From the NCBI GenBank assembly GCA_029558635.1, contig JAKQEE010000073.1, positions 1 to 64,000 of the forward strand: a stretch of DNA of 64,000 nucleotides, in the 5' to 3' direction. This document shows, piece after piece, positions 17,145 to 27,066 of the stretch. Under the pieces are notes generated by a model. That model was not told the DNA's origin. It worked only from the letters and a program-made list of their open reading frames with translations, and searched no databases. Each line of letters opens with the position of its first letter. Within the stretch, counting starts at the first letter, position 1. This DNA is from Pseudomonadota bacterium (lineage in GTDB: Bacteria > Pseudomonadota > Alphaproteobacteria > Micavibrionales > Micavibrionaceae). A program made the translations under genes and the position numbers.

Positions 17145-18611
17145 TTACATGTAATATCGATAATAAGGCTCATAGTCCGATCCTAAATATTTCAAAATAC
17201 TTCCCACTTGCCTGGCAGCGCGCAGCGTAATAGGTTCGCTTCCATCGAATTGGGAATTATTCCAATTCATTTTAGTGAGACCCAGAATTTCCTTTGCAAT
17301 AAATTTAGGAGTTTCACTTGTCTGGTCACAACGAAATCCTAGCGGAAGAGGAACATACATGCCTGGGTATGCGGTGTAAAAATCTATGCTTCCTTTTGTA
17401 TAAAGGACATATGGTTGACCGCCTGTATCCAAGAACGTACCACGAAGAGGGGGATATCTATTCCCTCGATATAAACGCGTAAATGAACGGGTAATACTTA
17501 TAAAATCTGCCTGTTCGGGTTCAATTGAGAATCCTATAAGTGCGGCTTCAAATCCATTTAGTTCATCCTGATTATGGATGGAGCTTTTATGCACCACAAC
17601 TCGCGCCGGAAAATTCTTATGCTCGCGTCTATATGTATCCAAGGCGTTCCTAAGCAAGTCGTGTGCATCATCGCCTGAAAGATGAATTTGCCGATCATCT
17701 TTAGATAAAGATGCCAAGCCGCCACGTAAAATGACGCCTTCTCCCCTTTCGTTGAAAATCTGTGCGGTGCTGGTTAGGAGTTTATCTCCATCCGTTGTCT
17801 TGTAAAAACTCAGACCCACGTAGCATGTATCGAGTTGAGACCATTCTCGAAGAAGTCGCCAAGGAATCCCGCCGGCTTTATAGTAGAGAGCGATATAGAG
17901 ATTCCATGCTCGTGTTGCCTCATCCTGCACTTGCCTTGCTTCGCCAGATGGATGTTTTTGTTTTAGGCGTTTCTTTTCATCATAGGTACCTGGACGAATG
18001 ATCTGAGTCGGTTTTTTGAACCTCATTGCCTGAGCTTTTAGATAATCATGCAAAATCATCTTTGAGGCTACCACTTGAACGATCTGTCCATCATCGTCTG
18101 GTTCGTCGTCAGAAAGTATCGTCTCGTCAGCTTCTTGATCCAAAAACTCAATCAGGGAAAAAGGAAATGCACACACCAAGACATCTGCGGTTGTCTTTTG
18201 GGCAAGGTATTCCATTTCGTCTAAAAACAACTGGGCAATTTCCTGTAGGATCTCATCGGTTTTTGTCTGTTTACAAAGTTCATCAAATTTCCGTTGGGGG
18301 ATGGGTCGTTGAAGTTGGGTATCAAAAATAAAATCTGCACACAACATCATTCCGTCGCCAAAACCCGGAAACCTGGGAAATAAGTTTGGTCGTTTACTCT
18401 TTTTCGCTTGTATCCCGTTTCGACACTTCTCTATCCACTTCTGAACCCCTTCAATGGTCTCTGGCGTTCCAACTAGCCCAAGCTTGATTTTCTTGGGTGC
18501 AGTTGGCACCTGAAAATCCAATGGCCCATAATTCATCAATCCAAACTTCATATCGATGTGTTTGGCTATTCCAAACTCCAATTCAGGTTCGTGAAAAAAG
18601 TAAGCGTTCAT
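17145..18611 (-). CDS. short prokaryotic Argonaute (MID-PIWI), SPARDA type
   Basis: 488 aa, the length of short Argonautes that lack N and PAZ domains. The MID part has HDYLKAQAMRFKKPTQII (residues 188-205), which matches the guide 5'-phosphate pocket region. The PIWI part has GGIPWRL (247-253), YVGLSFYK (264-271), RVVVHKSS (337-344) and LDTGGQPYVLYTKGS. The chain ends in YYM, a hydrophobic terminus as in other Argonautes. The catalytic DEDX carboxylates are not in place (YVGLSFY has no Asp), so it should bind a guide and target but not cut. ATG 18611 overlaps the partner gene's stop as ATGA, fixing the start. It would recognise invading nucleic acid and switch on its nuclease partner. Confidence 0.9.
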   Translation of the reverse strand: MNAYFFHEPELEFGIAKHIDMKFGLMNYGPLDFQVPTAPKKIKLGLVGTPETIEGVQKWIEKCRNGIQAKKSKRPNLFPRFPGFGDGMMLCADFIFDTQLQRPIPQRKFDELCKQTKTDEILQEIAQLFLDEMEYLAQKTTADVLVCAFPFSLIEFLDQEADETILSDDEPDDDGQIVQVVASKMILHDYLKAQAMRFKKPTQIIRPGTYDEKKRLKQKHPSGEARQVQDEATRAWNLYIALYYKAGGIPWRLLREWSQLDTCYVGLSFYKTTDGDKLLTSTAQIFNERGEGVILRGGLASLSKDDRQIHLSGDDAHDLLRNALDTYRREHKNFPARVVVHKSSIHNQDELNGFEAALIGFSIEPEQADFISITRSFTRLYRGNRYPPLRGTFLDTGGQPYVLYTKGSIDFYTAYPGMYVPLPLGFRCDQTSETPKFIAKEILGLTKMNWNNSQFDGSEPITLRAARQVGSILKYLGSDYEPYYRYYM

Positions 18612-19951
18612 AGTCCAAAGAGTTCCGGTTGGTTGTCCTGGCTGGACATAGTTTGTTTCTCTAAACCTTCTTCGGCAGCATACCAAACATTATCAGGAAT
18701 ACCCGACTGAACATCCACTTTTTCAAGATCGCCAAAACTAAGAAAAGGATATTCCTCCGCAAAGAGGGTTTTCATGGGGCGTTTCAGGAGGTCTGCCCAC
18801 ATCAGTAATTGACCTACTACAGCAGGGTTACGCTCGAGTCTTTTAATACCCTTCAGCAATTCATCCCGATAAGGGTAATCATCGAAGCCATTTGTTGTGA
18901 AGTGATAGGTAGGGGTTATTTCGAGAAACCACCGATTTTCAAGCCGTAAAAAGTACCCTTTGAAAGCTGCATGCCGGCAATATGTTTTCTTGGCAGGGTC
19001 TTTTTTACTGCGATATTGCTTGAATACCTCCCGCCTAGAGTTCCTTGTAATGCTTTGATAACTGATATGAATTGTCCTTTCTAATTTGCGTGGCGCACGG
19101 TAATAATAATATTCATGTTCTTTGTGAAACCGAAGATCAAGCAGCCAAGCCCGTTGTCGCAAAGCTCTGTTTAGTAATCGCACATAATCTCGTTTCTTGT
19201 CTTCGTCCTCTGTATCTGACCACTCATCCACATCAAAGCGCTCGCAAGAGCCAGGATCACAAATCTCTGAAAATGGGAACTCGTCCAACGGATGAAACGA
19301 CGTAATAGTTCCATTTTTCAAAAACCACTCCGAGCCGACATTAATATTTAGGGTCTTGAAAATTTCCCAAATCTCGGCGTTCTTGGATTTGTCGGTTGCA
19401 GCCACATACATTGTTTTGGCTACGGATTTTATTTGCAGCAGGTTCGTATACAGGGATTCGGTTGTATCGAGAGGCGCGAAGTATATTCCCGAGTCCGTAG
19501 GCAAAGCCAAATTCTTCAGCGCATCTGCGCAGTCTCTATCAAATCGCTGCGTCGATTTGTCAAAAATGACTTTCCTGGATTTTTGCACAGCTGGATCACG
19601 AAAATAATCCTTGATCGAAACCCAGTATGCCTCATTATCCGCTGGGCGACAGACTACTAAAATAACAGGGGCGTTTCCACGAAGCCAGTACTCCAAATCT
19701 TTTGGAGTACAAATATATTCCAGAGAATTTGGCGTTTCTGCTGTAAACGGCTGTGATGTGGATTTGACCTGAACTTTTATATAAGAATTTGTCGCCTCAC
19801 CGGTAACCGGGTCGCGCACTTCAATTTCCCCATCAATGCCTACATCGAAAACAGGTGTTGGTCTCCAGGCATACTTCATCTCAAGCACGATTCTTTCAAC
19901 AAGATTGACACCTTGTTGTCCGATCAAACTCTGTGATGAAAGTTTTTTCAT
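18608..19951 (-). CDS. DUF4365 nuclease-APAZ protein, Argonaute partner (DREN-APAZ)
   Basis: 447 aa. The N-terminus is a DUF4365 PD-(D/E)XK nuclease domain: IGQQGVNLVERIVLEMKYAW, FDVGIDGEIEV (acidic D40, E42) and YIKVQVKSTS (Q61-x-K63). The remaining ~290 residues, with the tract NVGSEWFLKNGTITSFHPLDEFPFSE and a run of aromatic and basic residues, fit an APAZ domain, which docks onto short Argonautes. This nuclease-APAZ plus short Argonaute pairing is the SPARDA system, in which target recognition leads to indiscriminate DNA/RNA degradation and loss of the infected or plasmid-bearing cell. It is the first gene of a two-gene unit (4-nt overlap). Confidence 0.88.
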   Translation of the reverse strand: MKKLSSQSLIGQQGVNLVERIVLEMKYAWRPTPVFDVGIDGEIEVRDPVTGEATNSYIKVQVKSTSQPFTAETPNSLEYICTPKDLEYWLRGNAPVILVVCRPADNEAYWVSIKDYFRDPAVQKSRKVIFDKSTQRFDRDCADALKNLALPTDSGIYFAPLDTTESLYTNLLQIKSVAKTMYVAATDKSKNAEIWEIFKTLNINVGSEWFLKNGTITSFHPLDEFPFSEICDPGSCERFDVDEWSDTEDEDKKRDYVRLLNRALRQRAWLLDLRFHKEHEYYYYRAPRKLERTIHISYQSITRNSRREVFKQYRSKKDPAKKTYCRHAAFKGYFLRLENRWFLEITPTYHFTTNGFDDYPYRDELLKGIKRLERNPAVVGQLLMWADLLKRPMKTLFAEEYPFLSFGDLEKVDVQSGIPDNVWYAAEEGLEKQTMSSQDNQPELFGL

Positions 19952-20034
19952 TTCTGCCGTGCCTAATAATATTGAATGTAGTAGTACAAATGAATCATCG
20001 ATACCAGATTTTCACTCTGATCGAGGACAGTGAA

Positions 20035-20907
20035 TTAATCCTTCTTCAAAACTTCTCCCAATTTTTGAGCCAACTCATCAATTCTAAGCGTAGCTGTGTT
20101 TAAAGCGACCCTATCCGCTAATGTCGGACTATAGCTTATTACTTCATCTTTTGAAACTTTATGCCAAATTGGTAGGATTCTTTGTCCGCCAGCCATTTCT
20201 TTGGCAATTAGCCCATCGAGTTCATATTGCGGCCAGTTCTTTGCAAAGAAGTGGGGCGAGAGAATAACGATCCCGAAGCGAGAGTTAGCCAGTCCCTTAT
20301 CTATAGAGCGCCGTAGGCTGTCGCCAACCCGCAGTTGAAATTCATCATACCAAATCGAGAAGCCATTCTCCTGCAGTAACTCTGCCAAAGCACGGACGAT
20401 CTCCTCTTTGTCTTCAGTCGCGTGAGAAATAAAAGCATCATACGTTGGTTGAGAAGCGGATGGTGTCATAGCATCAATTTGCAGAGGTGATATTCGAGAA
20501 AGAGTCCGAATATCGCTTAACATTTTATCCTGTTTAGCCTTGTCTTCCTGATCCTTACGCTTGATGGAATCGGTCAATTTCTTTTGTTCTTTCTCACGTT
20601 CTTTGCTCTGTTCTGTATACAATTGTTGCTGATGCTTGTGTAATTGAGCAGTCTTATCTGCGACCTTCTTTGTAAGATCAGCTTGTTTTTCCTGAATCCT
20701 TACTATATCCCTATTCAGATTCTGGATTTCGCGTTGCTTACTCTGTAGAGTAGACGGACTTGTTGATTTCGTAATACTTGCATTGATCTGAGCAATTCGA
20801 CTGGTCTTGTCGGCTAACTTCTTTGACTCATTTGTCAGTTGACGTTGAAGCGATTCAATGTCGCGTTGTGTGCTGGAAATGCTGTTCAGGGTTGATTGAA
20901 CTGACAT
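20035..20907 (-). CDS. coiled-coil TIR domain protein
   Basis: 290 aa. Residues 1-135 are an almost uninterrupted coiled coil rich in Q, K, S and E. Residues 155-290 are a TIR domain: YDAFISHATEDKE (156-168), GFSIWYDEFQLRVGDSLRRS (182-201), FGIVILSPHFFAKNWPQYEL (211-230) with the NAD-cleaving glutamate expected at E229. TIR proteins of this kind cleave NAD+ when oligomerised during infection. ATG 20907 is 34 bases after the hsdR stop on the same strand, so it is most simply the fourth gene of the hsdM-hsdS-hsdR transcript. It may act as a second line when restriction is overcome. Membership in the Argonaute locus is less likely because 83 bases separate its stop from that start. Confidence 0.86.
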   Translation of the reverse strand: MSVQSTLNSISSTQRDIESLQRQLTNESKKLADKTSRIAQINASITKSTSPSTLQSKQREIQNLNRDIVRIQEKQADLTKKVADKTAQLHKHQQQLYTEQSKEREKEQKKLTDSIKRKDQEDKAKQDKMLSDIRTLSRISPLQIDAMTPSASQPTYDAFISHATEDKEEIVRALAELLQENGFSIWYDEFQLRVGDSLRRSIDKGLANSRFGIVILSPHFFAKNWPQYELDGLIAKEMAGGQRILPIWHKVSKDEVISYSPTLADRVALNTATLRIDELAQKLGEVLKKD

Positions 20908-20941
20908 GTTTCAACTATCTTTTGATACCAAAATTAATGAC

Positions 20942-23900
20942 CTAATTCTGTCCCAATGGCCACTCGGCATAGAGCGCCTGTGCTTGCACCATGACCGAGC
21001 CAAGGAACGGCTCCAGATCTTCCTCCCGGACCTTCTTTTTGCGTAGTACCGTCTTCACAGCAGATCGAACGCCGGCGCGGATTTCTTCGCGCGAGGGTTC
21101 AGTCCAATCGACTTTTAGGTTGCGTTTGAGCGTTTGGACAACTTCATGGACCAGGTCGCGGAGGAAGACTTGGTCGTAGATGGTCATGAAGTTGCCGGCG
21201 ACGGCGTCATAGAAGGCAATTTCTTCGGGTGTGAGACCGAGTTCCTGGGCGCGTTGGTCATCGGCTTCCCAGGCGCGGCGGATGGCGATCATTTGCTCGA
21301 TGACTTCCTTGGCATCGATCAAGCGGTTGTGATAGTCGAGCAGGGTCTTTTCGAGCTGCTGGCGGAAGGATTTCGCACGGGTCAGATTATTCTTTTGACG
21401 GCGATAGATTTCATCCGCCATCAAACGCTCCAGCAGTCGAACGCGCAGGTTTTCAAGGGGATGATCTTTGAAAGTTTGCAGAAAGGCGTCATCCAGAATG
21501 GAGATGTCAGGTTTATCAATCCCTGCCACTTTGAAGATATCAACCACGCCCTCCGTGTGGATGTTATCGTCCACCAGGTCTTGCACCGCGCGGTCGAGAT
21601 CAACTGTGCGGCGACCGGATGTCGTTTTTAGGATCTGTTTTCGAACACGTTGGTAAAAGATGATTTCATCTGCCAACTGACGACAATCATCCAAATGCTT
21701 GACCAGCAGAAACGCGGACGATAATACGGCTTCTGCCTGGATGAAATCATCGCGACGGGTGTCTTCCGTGGCAAGGAAGCCGTAGACAAGGGCGTATAAA
21801 TCCTCCATGTCAATATCGGACATTCCGCGCCAACCGCCATAGTCTCTACCGCTGGGCAGACAGGCGCGGGCATCCTGCAACGCCTGATTGAAGATCTTTT
21901 TTCCTTCGGTCTCTACATCGGGTGCGGGTTCGCCCTTTCCCCCGCTGTTTGTGTATTGACTGGTGGCTTCGCGCAGGGAGTCGCCGATGCCGATGTAATC
22001 CACGATCAAGCCGTGCGGTTTGTCGCTGAAGACGCGGTTGACACGCGAGATCGCTTGGATCATGTTGTGACCTTCCATCGGCTTATCCACATACAAGGTA
22101 TGCAAACAAGGGATGTCAGTTCCCGTCAACCACATGTCGCAGACCACAACGATCTTGAGCGGGTCATCGGGATCGATCATGCGTTCCTTGATGGACTCGC
22201 GCTGGGATTTGGTCGTGAGATAGCCCTTCTGACTCCATTCGGGTGGGTCTTCGGAGAGATTGCCCGTCATCACAATCTTGACTTCGGGGCAGCCCGGCAA
22301 TGCCGTGAGCGCTTCATATACGCGGACGCAGTTCAGGCGTTCCATGCAGACGATCATCGCTTTGCCCTTGAGCGTGGCTGAACGGTTCAGGTAATGTTCC
22401 AGCAGATCAGCAGCAAGATCTTTCAGACGATCATCGGCGCGCGCAGCAGCGGATAGTGCCGCCCAGCGCGAGATGTTGCGGCTGACTTCTTCGGGTTTGC
22501 GTCCCTGAATGATGCGCGCCAGGAGTGCATCCAGATCTTCTTTTGTTAACTGCAAGCGGATCTGGCGCGGTTCGTAGTAGATGGGAACCGTGGCGTGATC
22601 TTTCTGCGATTGCAAAATATCGTAGGTGTGAATCACATCGCCAAAGACTTCGACAGTGTCGGCGCCACTCATGCTGATGGGTGTGCCGGTGAAGCCGAGA
22701 CGCATGGCATTGGGGACAGCGTCAGCGAGATAGCGAGCGTAGCCTTCGGTAAAACCATATTGGGAGCGATGGGCTTCGTCAGCGATCAGGATGACATTGG
22801 GACGTGTGTTGAGAATGGGATGCGTGTTCTCGCGCTCTTTGAGTCCAAATTTTTCGATGGTGGTCAGGATGACTCCACCGCCTTGAGTTTGGAGGAGGTC
22901 GCGCAGATTGTCCACGCTCTGCGCTTGTTTGACATCGCCGACCAGTTGACGCGCGGCGATGAATTGGTCGGAAAGTTGATTATCGAGGTCGTTACGATCT
23001 ACTTCGAGCAGGAAGAGCGGATTATCCAATTCGGGCAGGCGGCGCAGGAGACCGACGAGGAAAACCATCGAAAGGGATTTGCCTGAGCCGGTGGTGTGCC
23101 AGATCACGCCGATGCGGCGATCAGGCTTGGAAACGGGATCAGACCCACGGTCCCGTATGACGCGGTTGTATGTCTCCAAGACTTTTTCTGCAGCGAGTCG
23201 CACAGCAAAGAATTGATGATAGCGCGCGGCTTTCTTCGTCACCTTGTCGTTGACTGTTTCAAAGACGATGAAGTCACGGACGTAGGCGAGTAGGCGGTCT
23301 TTGGGGAAGAGTCCTTCGATGAGGGTCTTCATGGAGCCTGTAGTGTTCGGCTCGATCTCGAAGCCGTCGATGGACTTCCACGGGCTGTACCATTCGCGCC
23401 CCGCTGTCCAGACGCCGTGCAGGGTGGTGATGCCATCGGAGATGACAACGAGGGCGTTGTAGTCGAAGAGCTGCGGGATTTCGTAGGTGTAGTGCTGGAC
23501 TTGGTTGAAGGCGTCTTCGACGGTGGGCTTTTCGTCGTAGGGATTCTTGAGTTCGAAGACGACCAGCGGCAAGCCGTTGACGAAGATGATGACATCGGGA
23601 CGGCGATCGTTCTGACCGTGGATGGGAAACTGGTTGATCGCGCGGATGTCATTCTTGTGGGGTTCGTCCCAATCAACGGCGTAGACGTGACGATGCTCGA
23701 CGCGCCCATCGGGAAACTCAACCTTCAACTCCAGCCCGCGCGTGAGCATTTGATGGAAGGCGAGATTGCGATGCAGGGTATCCACACCTTCAGGTTTGCT
23801 GAAGAGACGCACGGCTTGTTCAATGGCAGCGGGCGGGAGATCTTTGTAGCGATCGCTCAGAAAATCATGCAGAACATCACGCAACACAACTTCATCATGC

Positions 23901-24001
23901 GGACGCTCGATATCCATGCCGAAGACGTGCTGGTATTGCAGCGCGTCTAGACGTTGCAATGTGGTGAGTTCAAAGGTGGATTCAGTTCCGCGTTCTGGCA
24001 T
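20942..24001 (-). CDS. hsdR: type I restriction enzyme, R subunit
   Basis: 1019 aa, standard length. The nuclease domain has RRPDVIIFVNGLPLVVFELK (D...ExK) around residue 140. The translocase has GVIWHTTGSGKSLSMVFL near 302, LIADEAHRSQYG near 410, LGFTGTPI near 438 and QAISRVNRVF near 650. It pumps DNA in an ATP-dependent way and cuts when two complexes collide. ATG 24001 follows GAGGGAAAT and lies eight bases after the hsdS stop. This makes the order hsdM, hsdS, hsdR, TIR on one strand. Confidence 0.96.
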   Translation of the reverse strand: MPERGTESTFELTTLQRLDALQYQHVFGMDIERPHDEVVLRDVLHDFLSDRYKDLPPAAIEQAVRLFSKPEGVDTLHRNLAFHQMLTRGLELKVEFPDGRVEHRHVYAVDWDEPHKNDIRAINQFPIHGQNDRRPDVIIFVNGLPLVVFELKNPYDEKPTVEDAFNQVQHYTYEIPQLFDYNALVVISDGITTLHGVWTAGREWYSPWKSIDGFEIEPNTTGSMKTLIEGLFPKDRLLAYVRDFIVFETVNDKVTKKAARYHQFFAVRLAAEKVLETYNRVIRDRGSDPVSKPDRRIGVIWHTTGSGKSLSMVFLVGLLRRLPELDNPLFLLEVDRNDLDNQLSDQFIAARQLVGDVKQAQSVDNLRDLLQTQGGGVILTTIEKFGLKERENTHPILNTRPNVILIADEAHRSQYGFTEGYARYLADAVPNAMRLGFTGTPISMSGADTVEVFGDVIHTYDILQSQKDHATVPIYYEPRQIRLQLTKEDLDALLARIIQGRKPEEVSRNISRWAALSAAARADDRLKDLAADLLEHYLNRSATLKGKAMIVCMERLNCVRVYEALTALPGCPEVKIVMTGNLSEDPPEWSQKGYLTTKSQRESIKERMIDPDDPLKIVVVCDMWLTGTDIPCLHTLYVDKPMEGHNMIQAISRVNRVFSDKPHGLIVDYIGIGDSLREATSQYTNSGGKGEPAPDVETEGKKIFNQALQDARACLPSGRDYGGWRGMSDIDMEDLYALVYGFLATEDTRRDDFIQAEAVLSSAFLLVKHLDDCRQLADEIIFYQRVRKQILKTTSGRRTVDLDRAVQDLVDDNIHTEGVVDIFKVAGIDKPDISILDDAFLQTFKDHPLENLRVRLLERLMADEIYRRQKNNLTRAKSFRQQLEKTLLDYHNRLIDAKEVIEQMIAIRRAWEADDQRAQELGLTPEEIAFYDAVAGNFMTIYDQVFLRDLVHEVVQTLKRNLKVDWTEPSREEIRAGVRSAVKTVLRKKKVREEDLEPFLGSVMVQAQALYAEWPLGQN

Positions 24002-24009
24002 ATTTCCCT

Positions 24010-25251
24010 CTACATATCTTCAATGACCTGCTCGGCTTGCTTCACACGCAATTCACCCGACAACAATTGTGGGAGTAGCGCGTCACGTATGTCTGCAAGA
24101 TATTTGTTTTCTTTCACATTGGCAACGATTCGAACATGCAGTTTTGCAGCGATTTCAGAATACTTTTTGACGACAGGTTCGGGAGGAAGTATCGCAGGGA
24201 TTAGACGAAAAGAACTCTTACTGATTTCCAGAAAGGTTGTTCCGTTGGCGTGAGAAATGATAGTTTCCATATTTTCTCTGAGCCATTGAATTGCGTAATA
24301 GTTGGAAAATCCCTTGTCGCAATGCATAGCCATAAAGCCTTGATTGATTGCGACGGGAATTTCAGAAATTGCCAAGTAACCTACTGGTGCTCTAGATGAC
24401 ATAAGTAATGTTCCTGCCGGCAATAATCCTGAACTGATTTGCTTTAATCCTTCGGGTGTAATCTTCCTGTCTGTACCCAACAGAACAGGATGAGACAGTC
24501 CCGCCAAATCCTTTGGGGTTGCCCATGCAATCGTTCCGCCGATCCAATATTCATTTTTACTGGTGCTTGGTGTCGTACCGCCAACTGCCGTGACCATATC
24601 TCCAGCCGTTCCAACTCTCCAGCCTTTTGGAATTGAGCCTTCTTTGGTTTCTTCAAACTCCGCAGGGAACAAGGATGCTGTCTCTGCATTCGTGCCAAAC
24701 GGGCCTCGTCCCTCTGCTTTGGCAGTAACGGGGTCAAAGTCCACGAACCAGGATTTGAATAGGGCGCGCGCTATCTCTTCGAGGGTGTGGTTCATGTAGC
24801 GGTTGAGTTGGATCTTATCGTCCAATGCGCCAAGAATGCGAGCGATGGCACGTTGCTCAGGTAGAGGAGGCCAATCAACAACAATTGGATGGACATGATT
24901 ACGATTCAATGCAGGGTTGGCTGTTCCAACATCCAACGCAAGTAAATCCGAGGAAATTGACTTGAAAAAGTAATAAACAAATCTTGGATCATTGCCATGA
25001 AAGTCTCGAACCCAAAGGGAAGTGTCATGAGGCCAATAATCCTCTTGAATGTAAAACACTGTACCTAGTGTCCCTTTGCGTCCCAAGACAACTCCAGGTG
25101 CTTTTGCAAATGCAGTATCGTGATAGCTGGAAATACCGCCTGAAGAAACGACTGGCACAATTCCAGGACGCTGCTGAGATTTTGTGATGTCAATTCCTCG
25201 TTGCAGCGTTACTTGCTCTCCAATCGTCGTAGTGATCCATTCACTCGCCAA
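24010..25251 (-). CDS. hsdS: type I restriction enzyme, S (specificity) subunit
   Basis: About 413 aa with two target-recognition halves. The first contains WITTTIGEQVTLQRGIDITK and ends in PPLPEQRAIARILGALDDKI, the conserved spacer helix. The second has GWRVGTAGDMVTAVGGTTPS and ILPPEPVVKKYSEIA with the closing helix. The recognition sequence cannot be predicted. The frame is open to TTG 25308, but TTG 25251, preceded by GAGGTGG and overlapping the hsdM stop by 11 bases, gives the normal N-terminus and is preferred. Translational coupling to hsdM is expected. Confidence 0.9.
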   Translation of the reverse strand: MASEWITTTIGEQVTLQRGIDITKSQQRPGIVPVVSSGGISSYHDTAFAKAPGVVLGRKGTLGTVFYIQEDYWPHDTSLWVRDFHGNDPRFVYYFFKSISSDLLALDVGTANPALNRNHVHPIVVDWPPLPEQRAIARILGALDDKIQLNRYMNHTLEEIARALFKSWFVDFDPVTAKAEGRGPFGTNAETASLFPAEFEETKEGSIPKGWRVGTAGDMVTAVGGTTPSTSKNEYWIGGTIAWATPKDLAGLSHPVLLGTDRKITPEGLKQISSGLLPAGTLLMSSRAPVGYLAISEIPVAINQGFMAMHCDKGFSNYYAIQWLRENMETIISHANGTTFLEISKSSFRLIPAILPPEPVVKKYSEIAAKLHVRIVANVKENKYLADIRDALLPQLLSGELRVKQAEQVIEDM

Positions 25252-26854
25252 ATCCCACCTCTGACAACTGATCTCGTATAAGTTGCTCAAGTTCAGAAGA
25301 TTGTTCAAATTGAGATTTTAGTTTATTGACAAGTTGTGGCATTATTTCTTCAAATGGTTCATCTTCAATGCTGCCATTTGTTGAACCAACATATCTTCCT
25401 GGCGTAAGTGCATAACGATGATTGCGCACTCCTTCTAAATTGGAAACACTACAGAATCCTGAAACTGCTTCTGGCACACCAGTAGTTTTGAATTCGCGAT
25501 ACACAGCGGCAATACGTTCAAGGTCTTCATCGGTCAACTGCTTCTGCTTGCGCGAGCCAGGGATCAACGCTCCGAGTTTGCGCGCGTCAATGAACAGGAT
25601 TTCATCGGTGCGTTTGCGAAACCCCTTTTCGCCGTTGCGATTCTTCGAGAGGAACCACAGCGTGCAAGGGATCTGCGTGTTGGCAAACAACTGTCCGCTA
25701 AGTTGGACGATGCAATCTACATAACCGCTTTCTACCAGCGCCCTCCGGACTTCGAATCGGGCGGTCTCGCTGTTTGAGAGTTCGCCCGTTGCCATCACGA
25801 ATCCAGCCGTCCCGCCTTCGGCAAGATGATAAAGGAAGTGCAGCATCCACATCGTGTTGGCGTTACGTGGCGAGAGCGGCATTTTCTCACCGCCCAACAT
25901 CAAACGAGGGTCTTTGTTTGAGATGTTATTTGCGCCCCAGCCGTTCTCACCCTTCGCCCCATCATTGAACGGTGGGTTGGCAAGGATATAGTCCGCGCGC
26001 AGAGCTTCGTGTTTGTCGTCCGTGTAGGAATTGCCGAGTTTGATATTCCCGTTGATACCGTGAATGAACAGGTTCATGCGCGCCAGGCGATAGGTGAAGT
26101 CCTTGCTCTCCTGCCCGAAGAACGCCAGCTCTCCGCTGTGATGCGTGAACAGGTCCGACTGCACGAACATGCCACCTGATCCGCAACAGGGATCAAAGAT
26201 CCGTCCGATTTTCGGCTCCAGCATGGCAACCAGCAACCGGACAATCGACGATGGCGTGAAATATTCTCCGCCGCGCTTACCTTCGGAAGAAGCGAACTCG
26301 CCGATGAAATACTCGTAGACGCGACCGATCAGATCCTCGCCTCCATAATCACGCTCGAAGATGTCCTTGGAGAACAGGTTGATCAGCCCAGTGACATTTT
26401 CCCGCTCCAGATTTGAGCCGGCATAAATGCGCGGCAGCAGTCCATTCAGCTGTTCGGGATAGGTCTTCTCCAGCAACTCCAGGATGTTGTCCAGTCGCAC
26501 CTTGATATCGTCCGCGTTGGCTTGCTTCCGGATATTGTCCCAGCGCGCTTCCTCAGGCACGACGAATGCGCCGACCTTGCGGTACTCGTCGGGGTCGCTG
26601 ATGACCATCTCCATCTGGTAATAGTCACTCTGAGGTTCGGCGACCATCTTCTCCAATTCCTTACGGCGCTTTTCGTACCGCATCGAAAGGAAGCGCAGGA
26701 AGATGATCGGCAAAACGTAGCGTTTGTAGTCCGCCGGCTCGATCGAGCCGCGCAAATTCACCGCCGCCTGCCAGAGTTCCTTCATCAGCTCGGGGATACT
26801 TCCGTTATTGTTACTTGCTGTTTTGTATTCGGCTTTCTTTTTTGCAGGGGACAT
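25241..26854 (-). CDS. hsdM: type I restriction enzyme, M (methylase) subunit
   Basis: 537 aa. An N-terminal helical domain begins with LMKELWQAAVNLRGSIEPAD. The methylase core has GRIFDPCCGSGGMFVQS near residue 220 (S-adenosylmethionine binding) and ILANPPFNDG near residue 295 (NPPF, N6-adenine methylation). GGEYFTPSSIVRLLV near residue 193 is the usual linker. It modifies host DNA with the S subunit and gives the protective half of the system. ATG 26854 is the first gene of the operon; a TATAAT hexamer lies 33 bases upstream. Confidence 0.96.
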   Translation of the reverse strand: MSPAKKKAEYKTASNNNGSIPELMKELWQAAVNLRGSIEPADYKRYVLPIIFLRFLSMRYEKRRKELEKMVAEPQSDYYQMEMVISDPDEYRKVGAFVVPEEARWDNIRKQANADDIKVRLDNILELLEKTYPEQLNGLLPRIYAGSNLERENVTGLINLFSKDIFERDYGGEDLIGRVYEYFIGEFASSEGKRGGEYFTPSSIVRLLVAMLEPKIGRIFDPCCGSGGMFVQSDLFTHHSGELAFFGQESKDFTYRLARMNLFIHGINGNIKLGNSYTDDKHEALRADYILANPPFNDGAKGENGWGANNISNKDPRLMLGGEKMPLSPRNANTMWMLHFLYHLAEGGTAGFVMATGELSNSETARFEVRRALVESGYVDCIVQLSGQLFANTQIPCTLWFLSKNRNGEKGFRKRTDEILFIDARKLGALIPGSRKQKQLTDEDLERIAAVYREFKTTGVPEAVSGFCSVSNLEGVRNHRYALTPGRYVGSTNGSIEDEPFEEIMPQLVNKLKSQFEQSSELEQLIRDQLSEVGFGE

Positions 26855-26886
26855 GTACAGGCTCCAATGATGACCGACTGTGTGTA

Positions 26887-26922
26887 ATTATATCCGCTTC
26901 CAGAGGCAGAAAATCGTGTCAA
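26887..26922 (-). promoter_or_regulatory. candidate promoter elements upstream of hsdM
   Basis: On the minus strand a perfect TATAAT (26892-26887) lies 32 bases before the hsdM start. A perfect TTGACA (26922-26917) is 24 bases further upstream, too far for a normal spacer, so only the -10 is trusted. The gap 26855-27066 separates hsdM from the divergent STAND gene. Confidence 0.35.
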
Positions 26923-27066
26923 ATTCTTTGCAGATACAAGCGGAATAATTCAGCGGTTGGGCACAAATTGGTACAATATTGATGAACATAGCTCAAATGG
27001 AGAGACACTCTCTCCTGAAAAACATGTGGTGAAATAACTAGGAATTGAACAATCGAAGGAAATTGA

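Noticed and set aside
21134..21631. 165-codon frame opposite hsdR
   Set aside because: Antisense shadow of a well-conserved subunit.
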